DNA of 45,200 nucleotides from Candidatus Calescibacterium nevadense OTU 1 (GTDB lineage: Bacteria; Calescibacteriota; Calescibacteriia; Calescibacteriales; Calescibacteriaceae): positions 24,685 to 69,884 of the forward strand of contig AWOA01000013.1 in the NCBI GenBank assembly GCA_000494225.1. The letters run 5' to 3'. The notes beneath the pieces are model-generated. The model did not search any database and was not told the origin of the DNA. It saw nothing but the letters and a program-made list of their open reading frames with translations. Positions 24,687 through 33,981 of this stretch are shown piece after piece (positions within the stretch are counted from its first letter, which is position 1; each line of letters begins with the position of its first letter). The position numbers were made by a program, and so were the translations under genes.

Positions 24687-27041
24687 ATGCCAGAAAGAAA
24701 AATACTTCCGATGATACCGCTGAGAGATATAATTGCTTTTCCTCACATAGTTATGCCACTCATAGTTGGAAGACCAAAATCAATTAAAGCTCTTGACGAA
24801 GCTCTAATTTCAGACGAAAAACTCGTTTTTCTACCATCTCAAAAAAATTCACGGGTAAATGAACCAAAAGAAGAAGATATATACACAATCGGGACAATAT
24901 GCAGAATAAAAGGACACCAGAAAATTCCAAACGAGAACAGAAAAATAGTAGTCGAAGGTGTCCAAAGAGGTAAAATGGTAAAATTTATAGATAACGGAGA
25001 ATATCTTGCCGCAGAAGTTGAATTGATCGAAGAGATAAATACAACATCACAAGAAGCGAAGATAATCTCAAAGGAAATTATTGACCTTTTCAAATCCGTA
25101 TCAAAACAGATGAGAATATCAAATGAATACATAGATGTTCTATACAACATAAAAAATCCAGGTGAAGTTTGCGATGTAATAGCAGCACAACTTACGATAC
25201 CACTTGAAAAAAAACAAGCAATTCTTGAAGAAATAGATGTTGTGAAGAGATTAAAAATGGTCAAATCTATTCTTGAAGAAGAGATTCAAACACTCGAATC
25301 AGAAAGAAAATCAAGGGCAAGAATGAGAGGAAGAGGCGAATCAAGCGGAATAATGGGACAAGGAGATTTCATCCAAGACGAGTGGAAAGAAGAGATAGAA
25401 GAACTTGAAAAAAGAGCAGAAGAGAAAGATCTCCCAGAAAGAGTAAGAGATGTAGTAATGAAAGAAATAAGGAAATTAAAGCTTATGACCCCCCTTGCAG
25501 CAGAAGCAACCGTTGTAAGGAACTATGTTGATTGGCTTCTATCTTTACCTTGGACGGAAAGGAGCGAGGAAAAGCTTGACCTCAAAGAAGCAAAAAAAAT
25601 CCTTGATGAGGATCATTGGGGACTCGAAAAAGTAAAAGAGAGAATAATTGAATACCTCGCAGTTAGAAAATTAGCTGGACCATCAAAGGCACCAATACTA
25701 TGTTTCGTAGGACCACCAGGGGTCGGAAAAACTTCTCTTGCAAAATCAATAGCAAAATCAACAGGTAGAAAATTTGTTAGGTTATCACTTGGGGGAGTAA
25801 GAGATGAGGCAGAGATAAGAGGGCATAGGAGGACATATATAGGAGCATTACCCGGAAGGATAATACAAATGATGAGAAAAGCCGGAACAAAGAACCCCGT
25901 TTTCCTACTTGATGAGGTAGATAAACTTACATCAGATTTCAGAGGAGACCCAGCAGCAGCTTTGCTTGAAGTTCTTGACCCAGAGCAGAATCACTCATTT
26001 TTAGATCACTACATAGATATTGAATACGATCTATCAGAAGTTTTCTTCATCTGCACCGCAAACACAACATACACCATTCCCCCAGCCTTACTTGATAGAA
26101 TGGAAGTAATAAGAATCCCTGGATATACAGAACACGAAAAATATGAGATAGCAAAAAGGTTTCTTGTTCCAAAACAAGCCAAAAATGCCGGCCTGAACGA
26201 AGATACATGTGAGTTTACAAAAGATTCTCTATACAAAATAATAAGAGAATATACAAGAGAAGCAGGTGTGAGGAATTTAGAAAGAGAAATAGGAAATGTT
26301 ATTAGGAAAGTAGCAAAGAAAATAGTTGAGCAGAATATAGACCTGAAATCTAATCCAAAATTCACAATAAACGCAAAGGATATTCAGAAATTCTTGGGGC
26401 CTCCCAAGTTCAAACCTTCCGATATTGACACGAAACCACTCGTCGGTGTGGCTCGAGGATTGGCATGGACAGAATTCGGGGGAGAGGTTCTTATGATTGA
26501 GGTTTCAATTGTTCCCGGTTCCGGAAAATTAACTATTACAGGAAAGCTCGGAGATGTAATGCAAGAATCTGTAAAGGCTGCAATATCTTATGTTAGATCA
26601 AGAACAAAAGATCTCGGAATAGATCCTGAATTCTACTCAAAAACTGATATTCATGTCCATGTACCAGAGGGAGCCGTTCCAAAAGATGGACCATCAGCGG
26701 GCATAACAATAGCGACTGCCATAATATCAGCGCTCACCAAAATACCAGTAAGACCTGATGTATCTATGACAGGAGAAATAACATTAAGAGGAAGAGTTCT
26801 TCCAATAGGAGGTGTAAAAGAGAAATTACTCGCAGCACACAGATATAAGATAAACAAGGTAATCTTACCTAAGGAGAATGAAAGGGATCTTGAAGATGTT
26901 CCGAAGGAGATACTCAAACAGCTTCATATAAAGTTTGTAGAGCATATGGATGAGGTAATAGAGTTTGCACTTGACGCGCCAACTGAGAAGATATGGAAAG
27001 GTAGAATAGGTATTGAAGGAGAGATTTCAACACCACACTAA
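24687..27041 (+). CDS. lon: ATP-dependent protease La
   Basis: A 784-residue cytoplasmic Lon protease that degrades misfolded and regulatory proteins. The N-terminal substrate-binding domain starts with [20 protein letters not shown]. The AAA+ module has Walker [10 protein letters not shown] (residues ~342-350), Walker [10 protein letters not shown] and sensor/arginine elements. The C-terminal protease domain has the Ser-Lys dyad: Ser670 in PKDGPSAGI and Lys713 in [12 protein letters not shown], at the spacing found in E. coli Lon. The start has AAAGGAGG. It is a single gene followed by tRNA-Leu. Length and motifs are complete, so it should be active. Confidence 0.97.
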   Translation: MPERKILPMIPLRDIIAFPHIVMPLIVGRPKSIKALDEALISDEKLVFLPSQKNSRVNEPKEEDIYTIGTICRIKGHQKIPNENRKIVVEGVQRGKMVKFIDNGEYLAAEVELIEEINTTSQEAKIISKEIIDLFKSVSKQMRISNEYIDVLYNIKNPGEVCDVIAAQLTIPLEKKQAILEEIDVVKRLKMVKSILEEEIQTLESERKSRARMRGRGESSGIMGQGDFIQDEWKEEIEELEKRAEEKDLPERVRDVVMKEIRKLKLMTPLAAEATVVRNYVDWLLSLPWTERSEEKLDLKEAKKILDEDHWGLEKVKERIIEYLAVRKLAGPSKAPILCFVGPPGVGKTSLAKSIAKSTGRKFVRLSLGGVRDEAEIRGHRRTYIGALPGRIIQMMRKAGTKNPVFLLDEVDKLTSDFRGDPAAALLEVLDPEQNHSFLDHYIDIEYDLSEVFFICTANTTYTIPPALLDRMEVIRIPGYTEHEKYEIAKRFLVPKQAKNAGLNEDTCEFTKDSLYKIIREYTREAGVRNLEREIGNVIRKVAKKIVEQNIDLKSNPKFTINAKDIQKFLGPPKFKPSDIDTKPLVGVARGLAWTEFGGEVLMIEVSIVPGSGKLTITGKLGDVMQESVKAAISYVRSRTKDLGIDPEFYSKTDIHVHVPEGAVPKDGPSAGITIATAIISALTKIPVRPDVSMTGEITLRGRVLPIGGVKEKLLAAHRYKINKVILPKENERDLEDVPKEILKQLHIKFVEHMDEVIEFALDAPTEKIWKGRIGIEGEISTPH

Positions 27042-27111
27042 ATTAACAAGAATAAGAACATTTTTTGAATAAATAACTTTTTTTCACAACTTTTTTTATT
27101 TATATTATTAT

Positions 27112-27196
27112 GCCGAGGTGGCGGAATTAGGTAGACGCGTCGTCTTGAGGGGGCGATGGGGTTTTCCCCGTGCGGGTTCAAGTCCCGCCCTCGGCA
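27112..27196 (+). tRNA. tRNA-Leu(GAG): tRNA-Leu (anticodon GAG)
   Basis: An 85-base class II tRNA. The acceptor arm is GCCGAGG/CCTCGGC with A73. The D arm carries AATTAGGTAGA. The anticodon stem TCGTC/GGCGA closes the loop TTGAGGG with anticodon GAG at 27147-27149. A long variable arm (GGGG-TTTT-CCCC) and the T arm GCGGG-TTCAAGT-CCCGC follow. The 3' CCA is not encoded (CCCA follows A73). Confidence 0.96.
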
Positions 27197-27219
27197 CCCA
27201 AATCATAATCTAACAACTA

Positions 27220-28251
27220 TCACAATTTATTATCACCAACAAAACATTTACATGCATAACACAAGAACTTAGAACACCTCACAAGAAAAAGCTCAATAAG
27301 TCCCTGAGCTTCTACCATATTCAATTTCCCTAAATTCAAAGATTTCTTCGAATATTTTATTATCCTGTTCTCCTCCTCGGGAGGAAAAGAAGAAAAATAA
27401 CTTAACACTTCGTCTTTTTCATAGTAGTTCAAAAGGTAAGGTATAAACACGTTTGCTATTATGGTTTTTAACCTACCCTCCCCTAAACCCGTAAGAGAAA
27501 ATGAATTTTTCCATGCTTTAAAGTCAGATTTCTTCTCAAATAGTTCTCTTATAGGAGACAAAAAATCAAATTTTGATATCTCGTAAAGTGTGCAAAACCT
27601 AAATTTAGGATGGTTCCTGGGACGACAAGGACGAATTTTTATTTTTTTCAACTCATCATCAGCTATTTTATCAAAACTTCCCTTATCCATTCTTTTGACC
27701 AATTCCAGTGGATACTTTCTTGCAAAGTTAAGCATAAAGTTTTTATACCTTTCATATCCAAGAGCTTCTGATATGAATTCCCACATTGCCTGCTCCTCAC
27801 CAACATCTCCAATTCTTTCCTTATGTCTTTGACTTTTTCTCAATAATCTTATTTGAGCAAAATGCAAAATTTCCTCTCTCTTTATACTTTCATTTAATCC
27901 AGCGCAGAAAAATTTTTTACCTTCGTTGAGTTTTGATATTCTATCAAGGGATATAACAAATCCTGGCAATTTGACATCCTCCTCACCAACAACATGAATT
28001 CTGACAGATGAAAATTCTGGATTTTGATGGTGTCTATGCTCAAACCAATCAGAAGCTTTAAGATGGCATTCCACATCACCCTCTATCTTTATACCATCAA
28101 TAAAAACAATTGCATTTTTGAAATCAGGACCGATTTTGCTCTTCAATCCCGGAAAAGCGATATATATTTCTCTTTCATCGTAAAACAATTTCAGCCCACT
28201 CGAACTTTCCCAAAACATTTGTATTTCATCTTCGGATGAGAAAATTCTCAT
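27220..28251 (-). CDS. DUF2851 family protein
   Basis: A 343-residue protein matching the DUF2851 family, whose function is unknown. Recognisable blocks are LKLFYDEREIYIAFPG, KSKIGPDFKNAIVFIDG, the hallmark GDVECHLKASDWFEHRHHQN and SSVRIHVVGEED. The ATG at 28251 (MRIFSSEDEI) is preferred to the TTG at 28269. It ends 24 bp from tRNA-Leu on the opposite strand, and is divergent from the rhomboid gene. The His/Asp-rich block suggests metal binding or hydrolase chemistry, but this is inference. Confidence 0.85.
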   Translation of the reverse strand: MRIFSSEDEIQMFWESSSGLKLFYDEREIYIAFPGLKSKIGPDFKNAIVFIDGIKIEGDVECHLKASDWFEHRHHQNPEFSSVRIHVVGEEDVKLPGFVISLDRISKLNEGKKFFCAGLNESIKREEILHFAQIRLLRKSQRHKERIGDVGEEQAMWEFISEALGYERYKNFMLNFARKYPLELVKRMDKGSFDKIADDELKKIKIRPCRPRNHPKFRFCTLYEISKFDFLSPIRELFEKKSDFKAWKNSFSLTGLGEGRLKTIIANVFIPYLLNYYEKDEVLSYFSSFPPEEENRIIKYSKKSLNLGKLNMVEAQGLIELFLVRCSKFLCYACKCFVGDNKL

Positions 28252-28320
28252 TACCAAAAAATTAGCCAAAAATTATCCATTTTTTGTTTTTTGTTTCATA
28301 AAGAGATTAAAAATAAAGGT

Positions 28321-28346
28321 TAGGTATTCAAATTAGGTATTCAAAT
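28321..28346. repeat. perfect 13-bp tandem duplication
   Basis: TAGGTATTCAAAT occurs twice head to tail (28321-28333, 28334-28346) in the spacer between the divergent DUF2851 and rhomboid genes. It could affect promoter spacing or be a slippage product. Confidence 0.85.
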
Positions 28347-28377
28347 TAAGGATATAAATTTAAATTAAAAAAAAGAT

Positions 28378-29079
28378 ATGATACCAATAAGAGATGAAAA
28401 CCCTTCTCGGACTTTCCCTCTGATAACTTTGATTTTGATATTATCAAACTCACTTATATGGTTATACGAGTGGTATATAAGCTTGAACGGAGAGTTCTTC
28501 TTTGAAAGGTTCATAAGAGAATTTGGTCTTATTCCCAAAAATATTCTGACAAACCCCAAAACTGCTATAACACATATGTTTTTACATGGTAGCTGGTTTC
28601 ATATAATAAGCAACATGTGGGTTCTGTGGATATTCGGAGATAATGTTGAGTATATGATGGGAAGAATAAAGTTTATCTTGTTCTATATCTTATGTGGATT
28701 AGGTTCTGCAGCATTACAAGTTACAATAAGTTTCATATTTGGAGGTGTGGAAATTCCTATGGTTGGAGCGAGTGGAGCCATAAGTGGAATACTTGCTGCA
28801 TATATGAAATTCTTCCCTCGGGCAAGAATACTTTCGCTCGTTCCTTTCTTCTTTTATTTTTATTTTGCTCGTATCCCAGCAGTAATATTCATAGGTTTTT
28901 GGTTTTTAAGTCAGATAATAAACGGGATCTTATTTTTACCTTTTTCAGGACTCGGGGGAATAGCTTGGTGGGCACATATAGGAGGTTTTATTTTCGGACT
29001 TTGGTTAGCTCCTAAATTTGTAGATATAACAAGACCACGAGGGTCAAAAAAAATAGTAAGAATTATAAGAATACACTAA
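28378..29079 (+). CDS. rhomboid-family intramembrane serine protease
   Basis: A 233-residue inner-membrane protease that cleaves transmembrane substrates. Six to seven hydrophobic segments are visible. Conserved motifs are HMFLHGSWFHIISNMWVLWIFG (loop-1/TM2 region; the His and Asn stabilise the oxyanion), GASGAISG with the nucleophile Ser132, and WWAHIGGFIFG with the general base His200. The catalytic dyad is therefore intact. The ATG at 28378 has no ribosome site and follows an A-rich run, so it may be leaderless. A small exported protein gene follows after 23 bp. Confidence 0.92.
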   Translation: MIPIRDENPSRTFPLITLILILSNSLIWLYEWYISLNGEFFFERFIREFGLIPKNILTNPKTAITHMFLHGSWFHIISNMWVLWIFGDNVEYMMGRIKFILFYILCGLGSAALQVTISFIFGGVEIPMVGASGAISGILAAYMKFFPRARILSLVPFFFYFYFARIPAVIFIGFWFLSQIINGILFLPFSGLGGIAWWAHIGGFIFGLWLAPKFVDITRPRGSKKIVRIIRIH

Positions 29080-29102
29080 AATTTCCGATTAAATTCTATA
29101 TA

Positions 29103-29705
29103 ATGATAAATGCTAGTGGAAAAATAGCATTTAAATCAAAACCCTATATCCTATTTTACCTTTATCTCATACTTTTATTTATCTTTTCAGGAGAGGCAAA
29201 TTCTCAGACTTTCAATGTACCAACTGGTTCGTGGGCAACAGGAACACTTCTTACTGGAATATCTGTTGCTCTACCGGGAACCGTTGTTGACCCAGGTCCA
29301 GTTGTTTTTAGAATAGAAGATGGGTTCTACACGCCTGCCGACGGTTATGTAGATATGACCGGCTGCTATGCTCACGGAACAGCTTACTGGGCAGATCACA
29401 TAAGTAGAGTTGTAATAGAAATAAAACATATAACTTGTCCGCAGGGCAACAAAATCTACGAAATTGAAACCTTGGGTTATATTTATGACCAATTTGGAAA
29501 CTTCGGGTATGAAGCAAACATAAATAGGTTTGAGAAAGAAATATGGGGACTGAAAATAAGTACAGGAATAGCACAAGTTCCAGCTTTCTCACCTGGCGTT
29601 CTTTTTATAAGACAGGGTTTTACAATAATGAGAAAAGAAAAGAAAGGTCCAGGTTGGAGAAGACCTTTGACATTTCCAGAAGATATCAAAAACTTTCCAC
29701 CATAA
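29103..29705 (+). CDS. exported protein of unknown function
   Basis: Not recognised. The 200-residue product has a signal peptide (basic N-region KIAFKSKPY, hydrophobic core ILFYLYLILLFIF, likely cleavage after GEANS). The mature domain of ~165 residues looks beta-rich with aromatic and Gly residues (GSWATGTLLTGISVALPG, YVDMTGCYAHGTAYWADH, VVIEIKHITCPQG), two cysteines that could pair, and a basic/proline-rich tail. It looks like a small periplasmic beta-sandwich or outer-membrane-associated protein. TATAAT overlaps the ATG and there is no ribosome site. It lies between the rhomboid gene and tRNA-Asp; a rhomboid link is speculative. Confidence 0.6.
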   Translation: MINASGKIAFKSKPYILFYLYLILLFIFSGEANSQTFNVPTGSWATGTLLTGISVALPGTVVDPGPVVFRIEDGFYTPADGYVDMTGCYAHGTAYWADHISRVVIEIKHITCPQGNKIYEIETLGYIYDQFGNFGYEANINRFEKEIWGLKISTGIAQVPAFSPGVLFIRQGFTIMRKEKKGPGWRRPLTFPEDIKNFPP

Positions 29706-29771
29706 TTTTTCTGGAATTTTAACTTTAAAAAGCAGCAGTATTTATTTTTTTTATATATTTCATTTCAGAGA

Positions 29772-29848
29772 GGGGCTGTAGTTCAGTTGGTTAGAACGCC
29801 GGTCTGTCAAGCCGGAGGTCGCGGGTTCAAGTCCCGTCAGCCCCGCCA
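29772..29848 (+). tRNA. tRNA-Asp(GTC): tRNA-Asp (anticodon GTC)
   Basis: A 77-base tRNA including an encoded 3' CCA. The acceptor GGGGCTG/CAGCCCC has G73. The D arm carries AGTTGGTTAGA. The anticodon stem CCGGT/GCCGG closes the loop CTGTCAA with anticodon GTC at 29806-29808. The T arm GCGGG-TTCAAGT-CCCGT is normal. The hslV start codon is only 8 bases after the CCA. Confidence 0.97.
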
Positions 29849-29856
29849 CCTTTAAA

Positions 29857-30378
29857 TTGACTACCGTAATTTCCCTGTTTAGAGACGGAAAAGTTGTAAT
29901 GGCCTGCGACGGTCAGATGACTTTAGGTGATACCGTTTTCAAAAAAACAACAAAAAAAATAAGAAGAGTTTTCAATGGAAACGTTCTCGTAGGCTTCGCA
30001 GGAGCAACAGCAGACGCTATGGCTTTACTTGAAAGATTTGAAAGAAAACTTCAAGAATTTGGTGGAAATGTTACACGAGCATCAATAGAACTTGCAAAAG
30101 AATGGAGAATGGATAAGGCTCTAAGACAGCTTTCTGCCATGCTTTTGGTAGCAGATAAGCAAAATATTCTCGTGATTTCAGGTAATGGAGATGTTATAGT
30201 CCCTGACGATAATGTTGCAGCGATCGGTTCAGGAGGTCCAATTGCCCTTGCAGTTGCAAAAGCTCTTCTAAAACATACCAACCTACCCCCAGAAGAAATA
30301 GCAAAAGAAGCGGTAAAACTTTCTGGTGAAATATCAATTTATTCAAACGAAAACATACAAGTTGAAGTGATTGAATAA
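29857..30378 (+). CDS. hslV: HslV (ClpQ) protease peptidase subunit
   Basis: A 173-residue threonine peptidase that forms the HslUV proteasome-like protease with the HslU ATPase. After the initiator the protein begins TTVISLFRDGKVVMACDGQM, giving the N-terminal nucleophile Thr1 after methionine removal, with the aspartate of CDGQ and the lysine of KKIRR as partners. GNVLVGFAGATADA and AAIGSGGPIALA are typical. The start must be the TTG at 29857 to expose Thr1; no ATG is available. There is no ribosome site: the tRNA-Asp CCA ends 8 bases upstream, so a leaderless mRNA or one released by tRNA 3' processing is likely. hslU does not follow; a NusB-like gene does. Confidence 0.93.
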   Translation: MTTVISLFRDGKVVMACDGQMTLGDTVFKKTTKKIRRVFNGNVLVGFAGATADAMALLERFERKLQEFGGNVTRASIELAKEWRMDKALRQLSAMLLVADKQNILVISGNGDVIVPDDNVAAIGSGGPIALAVAKALLKHTNLPPEEIAKEAVKLSGEISIYSNENIQVEVIE

Positions 30379-30386
30379 AAAAAGAA

Positions 30387-30779
30387 GTGAATAATAATAT
30401 AGATTTCAAAACTTTACAGGAAGCTTTACGAGAAATTTTTGAATCAGACATAAAAGGTAAAGAGAAAAAAGCAGAATCACTTATATCAAAAAATCCCGTA
30501 GTATTAAAGTATATAGAAAACAAAAAGAAAATAGATGAGCTAATCTCTTGGTCGACGGGAAAAAACATAAAAATAATTCCACACATAGAAAGAGATGTTC
30601 TGCGAGTTCTGGTAGCTGAAATCTTACTTGGAGTAGATGAGAAAACTTTGATTTCTCATGCTGTAAAACTCTCAAAAAAGTACTTATCAACAAATTCTCA
30701 CAAATTTTTAGTTGCTATCTTCTACAAAATTTTAGAGAAAGTCAAAGATTTAAAACAAGAAGAAGAAAATAAAAATTAG
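30387..30779 (+). CDS. nusB: NusB-like antitermination factor
   Basis: A 130-residue all-helical protein resembling NusB, which binds boxA RNA with NusE in rRNA antitermination. The C-terminal half carries the family pattern: IDELISWSTGKNIKIIPHIE, RDVLRVLVAEILLG (cf. DR-ILR-A-YE), HAVKLSKKYLSTNSHKFL (cf. NE-VELAK-Y....FVNG). The N-terminal half is divergent and the FVNG motif is changed, so identity is moderate. A GTG start at 30387, 8 bp after hslV, implies co-expression. The 3' end overlaps the cusA stop by 4 bp on the opposite strand. Confidence 0.7.
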   Translation: MNNNIDFKTLQEALREIFESDIKGKEKKAESLISKNPVVLKYIENKKKIDELISWSTGKNIKIIPHIERDVLRVLVAEILLGVDEKTLISHAVKLSKKYLSTNSHKFLVAIFYKILEKVKDLKQEEENKN

Positions 30780-33700
30780 TTGTGCCGCTTTTTCACTTCC
30801 CTTTCCTTCAAGATGAAAAATATCGCAGGATATACTATGAGTTCTAAAATAAAGCTTGTAATAAGTCCTCCGACCATAGGAGCCGCAATTTTTTTCGCAA
30901 CATCAGCACCAGGTCCCATCCCCAACATAATAGGTAAAAGCCCAACTATATTTGTCAGAACTGTCATGGCTTTCGGTCTCAACCTCTTCACAGCACCATA
31001 AATTACAGCTTCCTGCAAATCATGTTCGGTTCTCATAATCCCTTTTTCCCTCCATCTCTCATAAGCCATATCAAGATAGAGCAACATAACAACCCCTGTT
31101 TCAGCATCAAGTCCCAAAAGAGCTATTATTCCAACCCAGACAGCAACAGATAAGTTATACCCAAGAATATGAAGCAAAATCAGAGCCCCAACAAGAGAAA
31201 ACGGAACAGCACAAAATACAATCAAAACCTTTGAAATAGATTTCAAATTTATGTAAAGAAGAAAAAAGATTACCATGATTGTAAGAGGAATGATGAACTT
31301 TAACTTTTCTCTGACCCGCAGTATGTATTCGTATTGACCCGACCATTCCCAAAAATATCCTTGCGGAACTTTGATTTTCTTTTCAAGAATTTTTTGAGCC
31401 TCTGCAACATAAGTCCCCAAATCTATTCCCTGAACATCTATATAAACCCATCCTGTGCGATAACCTTTCTCTGTCTTTATAGAAGAGGGACCTCTTACAA
31501 GTTTTATCTCCGCAACTTGCTCGATAGGTATATTCCCATATTTTGTTGGTACCAGAACTCTTTTGAGCTGAGATATATCTTCTCTGAAATCTCTTGCATA
31601 TCTTAACTGTATCGGATATCTTTCTCTACCCTCTATCGTATGAGCAATGATTTTCCCACCTATTGCAGTTTCTATTATGTTTTGTATGTCTTCTACTCTG
31701 AGCCCATATCGTGCGGCAACATCTTTTTTTATCTCAAATTCCACATAATAGCCATCTATAACCCTTTCTGAATAGACAGAACGAGTCCAAGGTAATTCCT
31801 TAAGAGAAACCTCAATCTGTTCCCCTATTTTTTCTATTTCTTTCAGGTCTTGACCAAAAATTTTTATACCAAGTGGTGTCCTTATTCCTGTGGTTATCAT
31901 ATCTATTCTGCCTTTTATTGGCATTGTCCATGCATTTACAACGCCGGAAAACTGTAAAGCTGAATCCATAGCACTTATAAGTTCTTCATATGTCCATCTC
32001 CTGCAATGCCCAAAAATCTTTTTCAGAAAAGGTTCTAAAAATTCAGGTTTATATTTTTTCTCGACTCTACATGGCCACTCTTGCTCAGGCCTTAAAATTA
32101 CTGTGGTTTCAATCATAGAAAGCGGAGCAGGATCGAGAGGTGTATCTGCTCTCCCGACTTTACCAAAAACTGTAAGAACTTCTGGGAAAGACTTTATTAT
32201 TTTGTCTTGAACTTGGAGTAAACGAGAAGCTTCACCGATTGATATTCCCGGAAAAGTTGTGGGCATATAAAGAATAGTACCCTCATTTAAAGTTGGCATG
32301 AATTCTGTTCCGAGCTTCAAAAATAACGGAATAGCTGACAAAGTTATAAGAAAAGAGAGAAAAACAACAAGATATCTCAAACGCAAAGCAAAGACCAAAA
32401 CGGGTTCATACAGTTTATGTAAAATTTTTGAAATAGGATTTTTATCTTCTGGAATAACTTTTCGAGGAGCAAAAAGAACCAAGAAAGCAGGAGTAAAGGT
32501 TATTGCGACAAAAGCACCTACGAGCATGGCAAGTGTTTTTGTTATAGCAAGCGGCTTGAATAACCTACCTTCCTGAGCTTCAAGAAACAAAACCGGTAAA
32601 AACGAAACAGTAATAACTAGTAAAGTAAAAAATATAGGTCTCCCAACAGATTTTGTAGCTTCTAAAATTAGTTCAATCTTATTTTTGTTTTTAATATTAC
32701 CTAATTCAGTTTCCTCTTCAATTTTCTTATTCACATTTTCAACTATAATTATCATGGCATCAACCAAAGTTCCTATGGCAATGGCTATACCAGCAAGTGA
32801 CATAATATTTTGTGTTATCCTGAGATAATACATAGCGATAAAAGATAAAATCACAGCAGTTGGAAGCATTATAACTATGATGAGAGCTGACCTGAAATTA
32901 AAGAGAAATAGAGCACAAATAATTGCAACTAAAATACACTCCTCAAGAATTTTCTCCAAGAGATTTTTTACTGACCTTTCTATCAAATCTGACCTATCGT
33001 AAGTTGTTACTATTTCAACTCCCCCTGGTAAAGTATTTTTGATTTCAGCTATCTTTTTCTTTACATCTTGAACAACCTTGTAAAGGTTTTCTCCAAATCT
33101 TACTGTAACTATTCCACCTACTACCTCCCCTTCACCGTCAAGTTCCGCTACTCCCCTCCTTATGTCAGGTCCCAAGGAAACATGAGCGAGATCTTTTATG
33201 AAAACAGGAATTCCATTCCTTATATCTACTGGTATATTTTCTATATCTTCTTTTGATGATATGAAACCTTTGCCCCTTATAAAATATTCCACACCACTGC
33301 TTTCGATCAACCTTCCTCCAACTTCATTGTTAGATGCTCTTACTGCGCGGATAATTTCATCCACTGTTATGTTATATGATATAAGTTTCACAGGATCAAC
33401 GATGATTTGATATTGCTTTACAAAACCTCCGACAGATTCAACTTCTGCAACTCCGGGAACGGCTCTAATTACATATTTTATATACCAATCGTTCAGAGTT
33501 CGAAGGCATGAAAGGTCGCAATTTCCAGATTTATCCACAAGAGCATACTGGAACCCCCACCCAACGCCGGTTGCGTCAGGACCTATTTTCCATCTGACAC
33601 CTTCTGGAAGGTCTACGCCTTGGAGAAACTCAAGGACGCGCGAGCGAGCCCAATAAATGTCCACTCCATCCTCAAATATAACGAAAACAAGAGCAAATCC

Positions 33701-33964
33701 AAAAAATGACATACCCCTCACAGATTTGACCCGAGGTGAAGAGATCAAGGCTGAAACAACAGGATATGTCGCCTGAAGTTCGATAGTCTCAGGAGATCTT
33801 CCATCCCATTCAAGATAAATCAGAACCTGAGTATCTGAAAGGTCAGGAATAGCATCAAGAGGAATTTTAGGAAGAGTTCTTATTCCCCAGAATATCGAAA
33901 AAAAGAATAAGATAAGAACTAAAGTTCTGTTTTTAACACACCAAGATATTATCGACTCGATCAT
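30776..33964 (-). CDS. cusA: CusA-type copper/silver RND efflux pump
   Basis: A 1062-residue inner-membrane RND transporter of the heavy-metal (HME) class that uses proton flow to drive Cu(I)/Ag(I) out through CusB and an outer-membrane channel. Twelve membrane helices are in the usual 1+5/1+5 plan. TM4 carries the proton-relay acid in GTLVDAMIIIVEN (Asp402). The three methionines of the E. coli CusA metal site are conserved: Met567 (LYMP), Met617 (PLSMIET) and Met689 (RIDMITTG), which argues for copper/silver over zinc/cobalt. A CDLSC pair at residues 149-153 is not in the E. coli protein. The start has GGGGTGA. It is the last gene of the cus operon, 17 bp after cusB. Confidence 0.95.
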   Translation of the reverse strand: MIESIISWCVKNRTLVLILFFFSIFWGIRTLPKIPLDAIPDLSDTQVLIYLEWDGRSPETIELQATYPVVSALISSPRVKSVRGMSFFGFALVFVIFEDGVDIYWARSRVLEFLQGVDLPEGVRWKIGPDATGVGWGFQYALVDKSGNCDLSCLRTLNDWYIKYVIRAVPGVAEVESVGGFVKQYQIIVDPVKLISYNITVDEIIRAVRASNNEVGGRLIESSGVEYFIRGKGFISSKEDIENIPVDIRNGIPVFIKDLAHVSLGPDIRRGVAELDGEGEVVGGIVTVRFGENLYKVVQDVKKKIAEIKNTLPGGVEIVTTYDRSDLIERSVKNLLEKILEECILVAIICALFLFNFRSALIIVIMLPTAVILSFIAMYYLRITQNIMSLAGIAIAIGTLVDAMIIIVENVNKKIEEETELGNIKNKNKIELILEATKSVGRPIFFTLLVITVSFLPVLFLEAQEGRLFKPLAITKTLAMLVGAFVAITFTPAFLVLFAPRKVIPEDKNPISKILHKLYEPVLVFALRLRYLVVFLSFLITLSAIPLFLKLGTEFMPTLNEGTILYMPTTFPGISIGEASRLLQVQDKIIKSFPEVLTVFGKVGRADTPLDPAPLSMIETTVILRPEQEWPCRVEKKYKPEFLEPFLKKIFGHCRRWTYEELISAMDSALQFSGVVNAWTMPIKGRIDMITTGIRTPLGIKIFGQDLKEIEKIGEQIEVSLKELPWTRSVYSERVIDGYYVEFEIKKDVAARYGLRVEDIQNIIETAIGGKIIAHTIEGRERYPIQLRYARDFREDISQLKRVLVPTKYGNIPIEQVAEIKLVRGPSSIKTEKGYRTGWVYIDVQGIDLGTYVAEAQKILEKKIKVPQGYFWEWSGQYEYILRVREKLKFIIPLTIMVIFFLLYINLKSISKVLIVFCAVPFSLVGALILLHILGYNLSVAVWVGIIALLGLDAETGVVMLLYLDMAYERWREKGIMRTEHDLQEAVIYGAVKRLRPKAMTVLTNIVGLLPIMLGMGPGADVAKKIAAPMVGGLITSFILELIVYPAIFFILKEREVKKRHN

Positions 33965-33981
33965 CTTTTCTCACCCCTTTT

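Noticed and set aside
27061-27111. Intrinsic terminator after lon
   Set aside because: T-runs are present but no stable hairpin precedes them.
27112-29848. tRNA-associated integration site or genomic island
   Set aside because: Both tRNAs are intact, no integrase or duplicated tRNA 3' end was seen, and the genes between them look native.
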